In this document: positions 63,107-64,000 of the stretch, one piece after another
Layout of the letters: every line of letters begins with the position of its first letter
Position numbering within the stretch: position 1 is the stretch's first letter
Assembly: GCF_003286085.1 (NCBI RefSeq)
Contig: NW_020825288.1
Location: 9,238,001 to 9,302,000, forward strand
DNA length: 64,000 bases
DNA from: Drosophila persimilis
Taxonomy: Eukaryota > Arthropoda > Insecta > Diptera > Drosophilidae
Direction: 5' to 3'
Made by a program: the position numbers and the translations under genes
The notes under the pieces: model-generated
What the model saw: only the letters and a program-made list of their open reading frames with translations
What the model was told of the DNA's origin: nothing
The model's database searches: none

Positions 63107-64000
63107 CTACGAAAGAAAAATGCAAATGTAATTGGCCGAAAATTGCACAAAATTAAAGATGAAAATTGTCCCAAATGATGTGTCCTTTAAAACGTCGTAT
63201 GACCTGTTTTCCTTTTTAGGATGAGCATCGATTCGTTATCTGTGGATTTTGCTGTGGCCTATCCACTTGCATTCCTCTACTCGGGTTTCCAAAATAATGA
63301 GTCGAGTTTCGAGCTGAGCCGGGACTGTCCTGGCCTGGTGCATCAGATCGAGCAGAAACACAGCAGTGGCAGTGGCAACCCATGCACCCAAACGAGGTAT
63401 TAAGTTACGACAGAGCCAGAGTCAGGCATCGTTTTGGCAACAATCGAAGCCGGAGCCGGAGCCGAAGCCGGAGGCCAGAGACAGGACATTGAGATGGAGT
63501 ATAACGAGTAGTGGCTGCTGGGCTTCTCTCTGTCATCCCTATCCCTATCCATGCACTTCATCTCTGGGATGGCCATGCACCAGGAATCGGCTATGCACGA
63601 GTTGACTAATGTCTGGCGACGTTTGACAGCCCCAGCACCAGCCCCATCCCCAGATCCGATATGTCTCTATCCATTTACATGGCATAATTAGAAACCCAAA
63701 AAAAGGCAGTGGCAGAGCGCACTAATGGATGCCACAAACTGAGCTGTCCTACCCATTCACATGCTTCAACAGAGAGACGTGTTGCATGCAAACTGATAAA
63801 TGCGAACCAGATGGGCAAAAAAATTCAGATCATTGCCAAGAGAAAAGTAAATCCAAATAAAAATTCGCATATTAGCAGGAATCAATGTTCAACTGTGGAG
63901 TGCAAATTTGTGCAGCTTGGAGCTAAGTTGAAACTTTCTGTGCAGTGCAGTTCATCAAAGAAGCCAAGGGTGAAGCCAGTGTGGGAGGGAAGTCAGCTCT
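63107..64000 (-). other. Intron at the right edge; upstream Ig exons not in window
   Basis: Acceptor TTCTTTCGTAG precedes the first visible exon. The 894 bp to the window edge contain no minus-strand exon-like frame. The start codon, signal peptide and the N-terminal Ig domains must lie beyond 64000. Confidence 0.7.

Overview
The window looks like euchromatic DNA from a Drosophila-type fly. Introns are short (61-76 nt) or very long (up to 12 kb). Exons favour G/C in the third codon position. CAG, CA, GA and GT microsatellites are everywhere, one fragment resembles a dispersed Drosophila repeat, and the genes belong to fly families. The density of simple repeats would suit an obscura-group species, but that is inference only. 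I saw no rRNA, tRNA, CRISPR or intact transposon.

Layout from left to right. (1) 1794-1989, minus strand: the first two coding exons of a gene whose N-terminus resembles axonemal beta-type dynein heavy chains; the rest lies off the left edge. (2) 2235-3179, minus strand: a single-exon gene for an unrecognised 314-residue protein with two CxxC pairs and a Lys/Ser-rich repetitive tail. (3) About 3.2-13.7 kb: a gene-poor interval with many simple repeats. (4) 14182-37397, plus strand: a complete seven-exon gene for a 1585-residue ankyrin-repeat protein. Every splice phase closes, and two small upstream ORFs sit just before the start. (5) About 37.4-42.5 kb: the convergent 3' ends of genes 4 and 6. 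(6) 42485-63106, minus strand: most of a Sidestep-family cell-surface receptor (Ig domains, FN3-like region, transmembrane helix, cytoplasmic tail). Its 5' exons lie off the right edge.

The most useful new observation is at the 3' end of the Sidestep-family gene. Beyond the obvious last exon (stop at 48413) I found two further coding-like, phase-compatible exons, at 46830-46975 (or to 47009) and 42485-42549. They would give alternative cytoplasmic tails. Other points worth checking are the upstream-ORF pair of the ankyrin gene, a possible alternative last exon for it at 38204, a tandem GTGA splice donor, and the CxxC/Lys-Ser gene beside the dynein gene.

The genes are not an operon. The dynein-like gene and its small neighbour may share a testis or ciliated-cell context (inference). 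The Sidestep-family gene is expected to act in neuronal surface recognition. The role of the ankyrin protein is unknown; its repeats suggest a scaffold.
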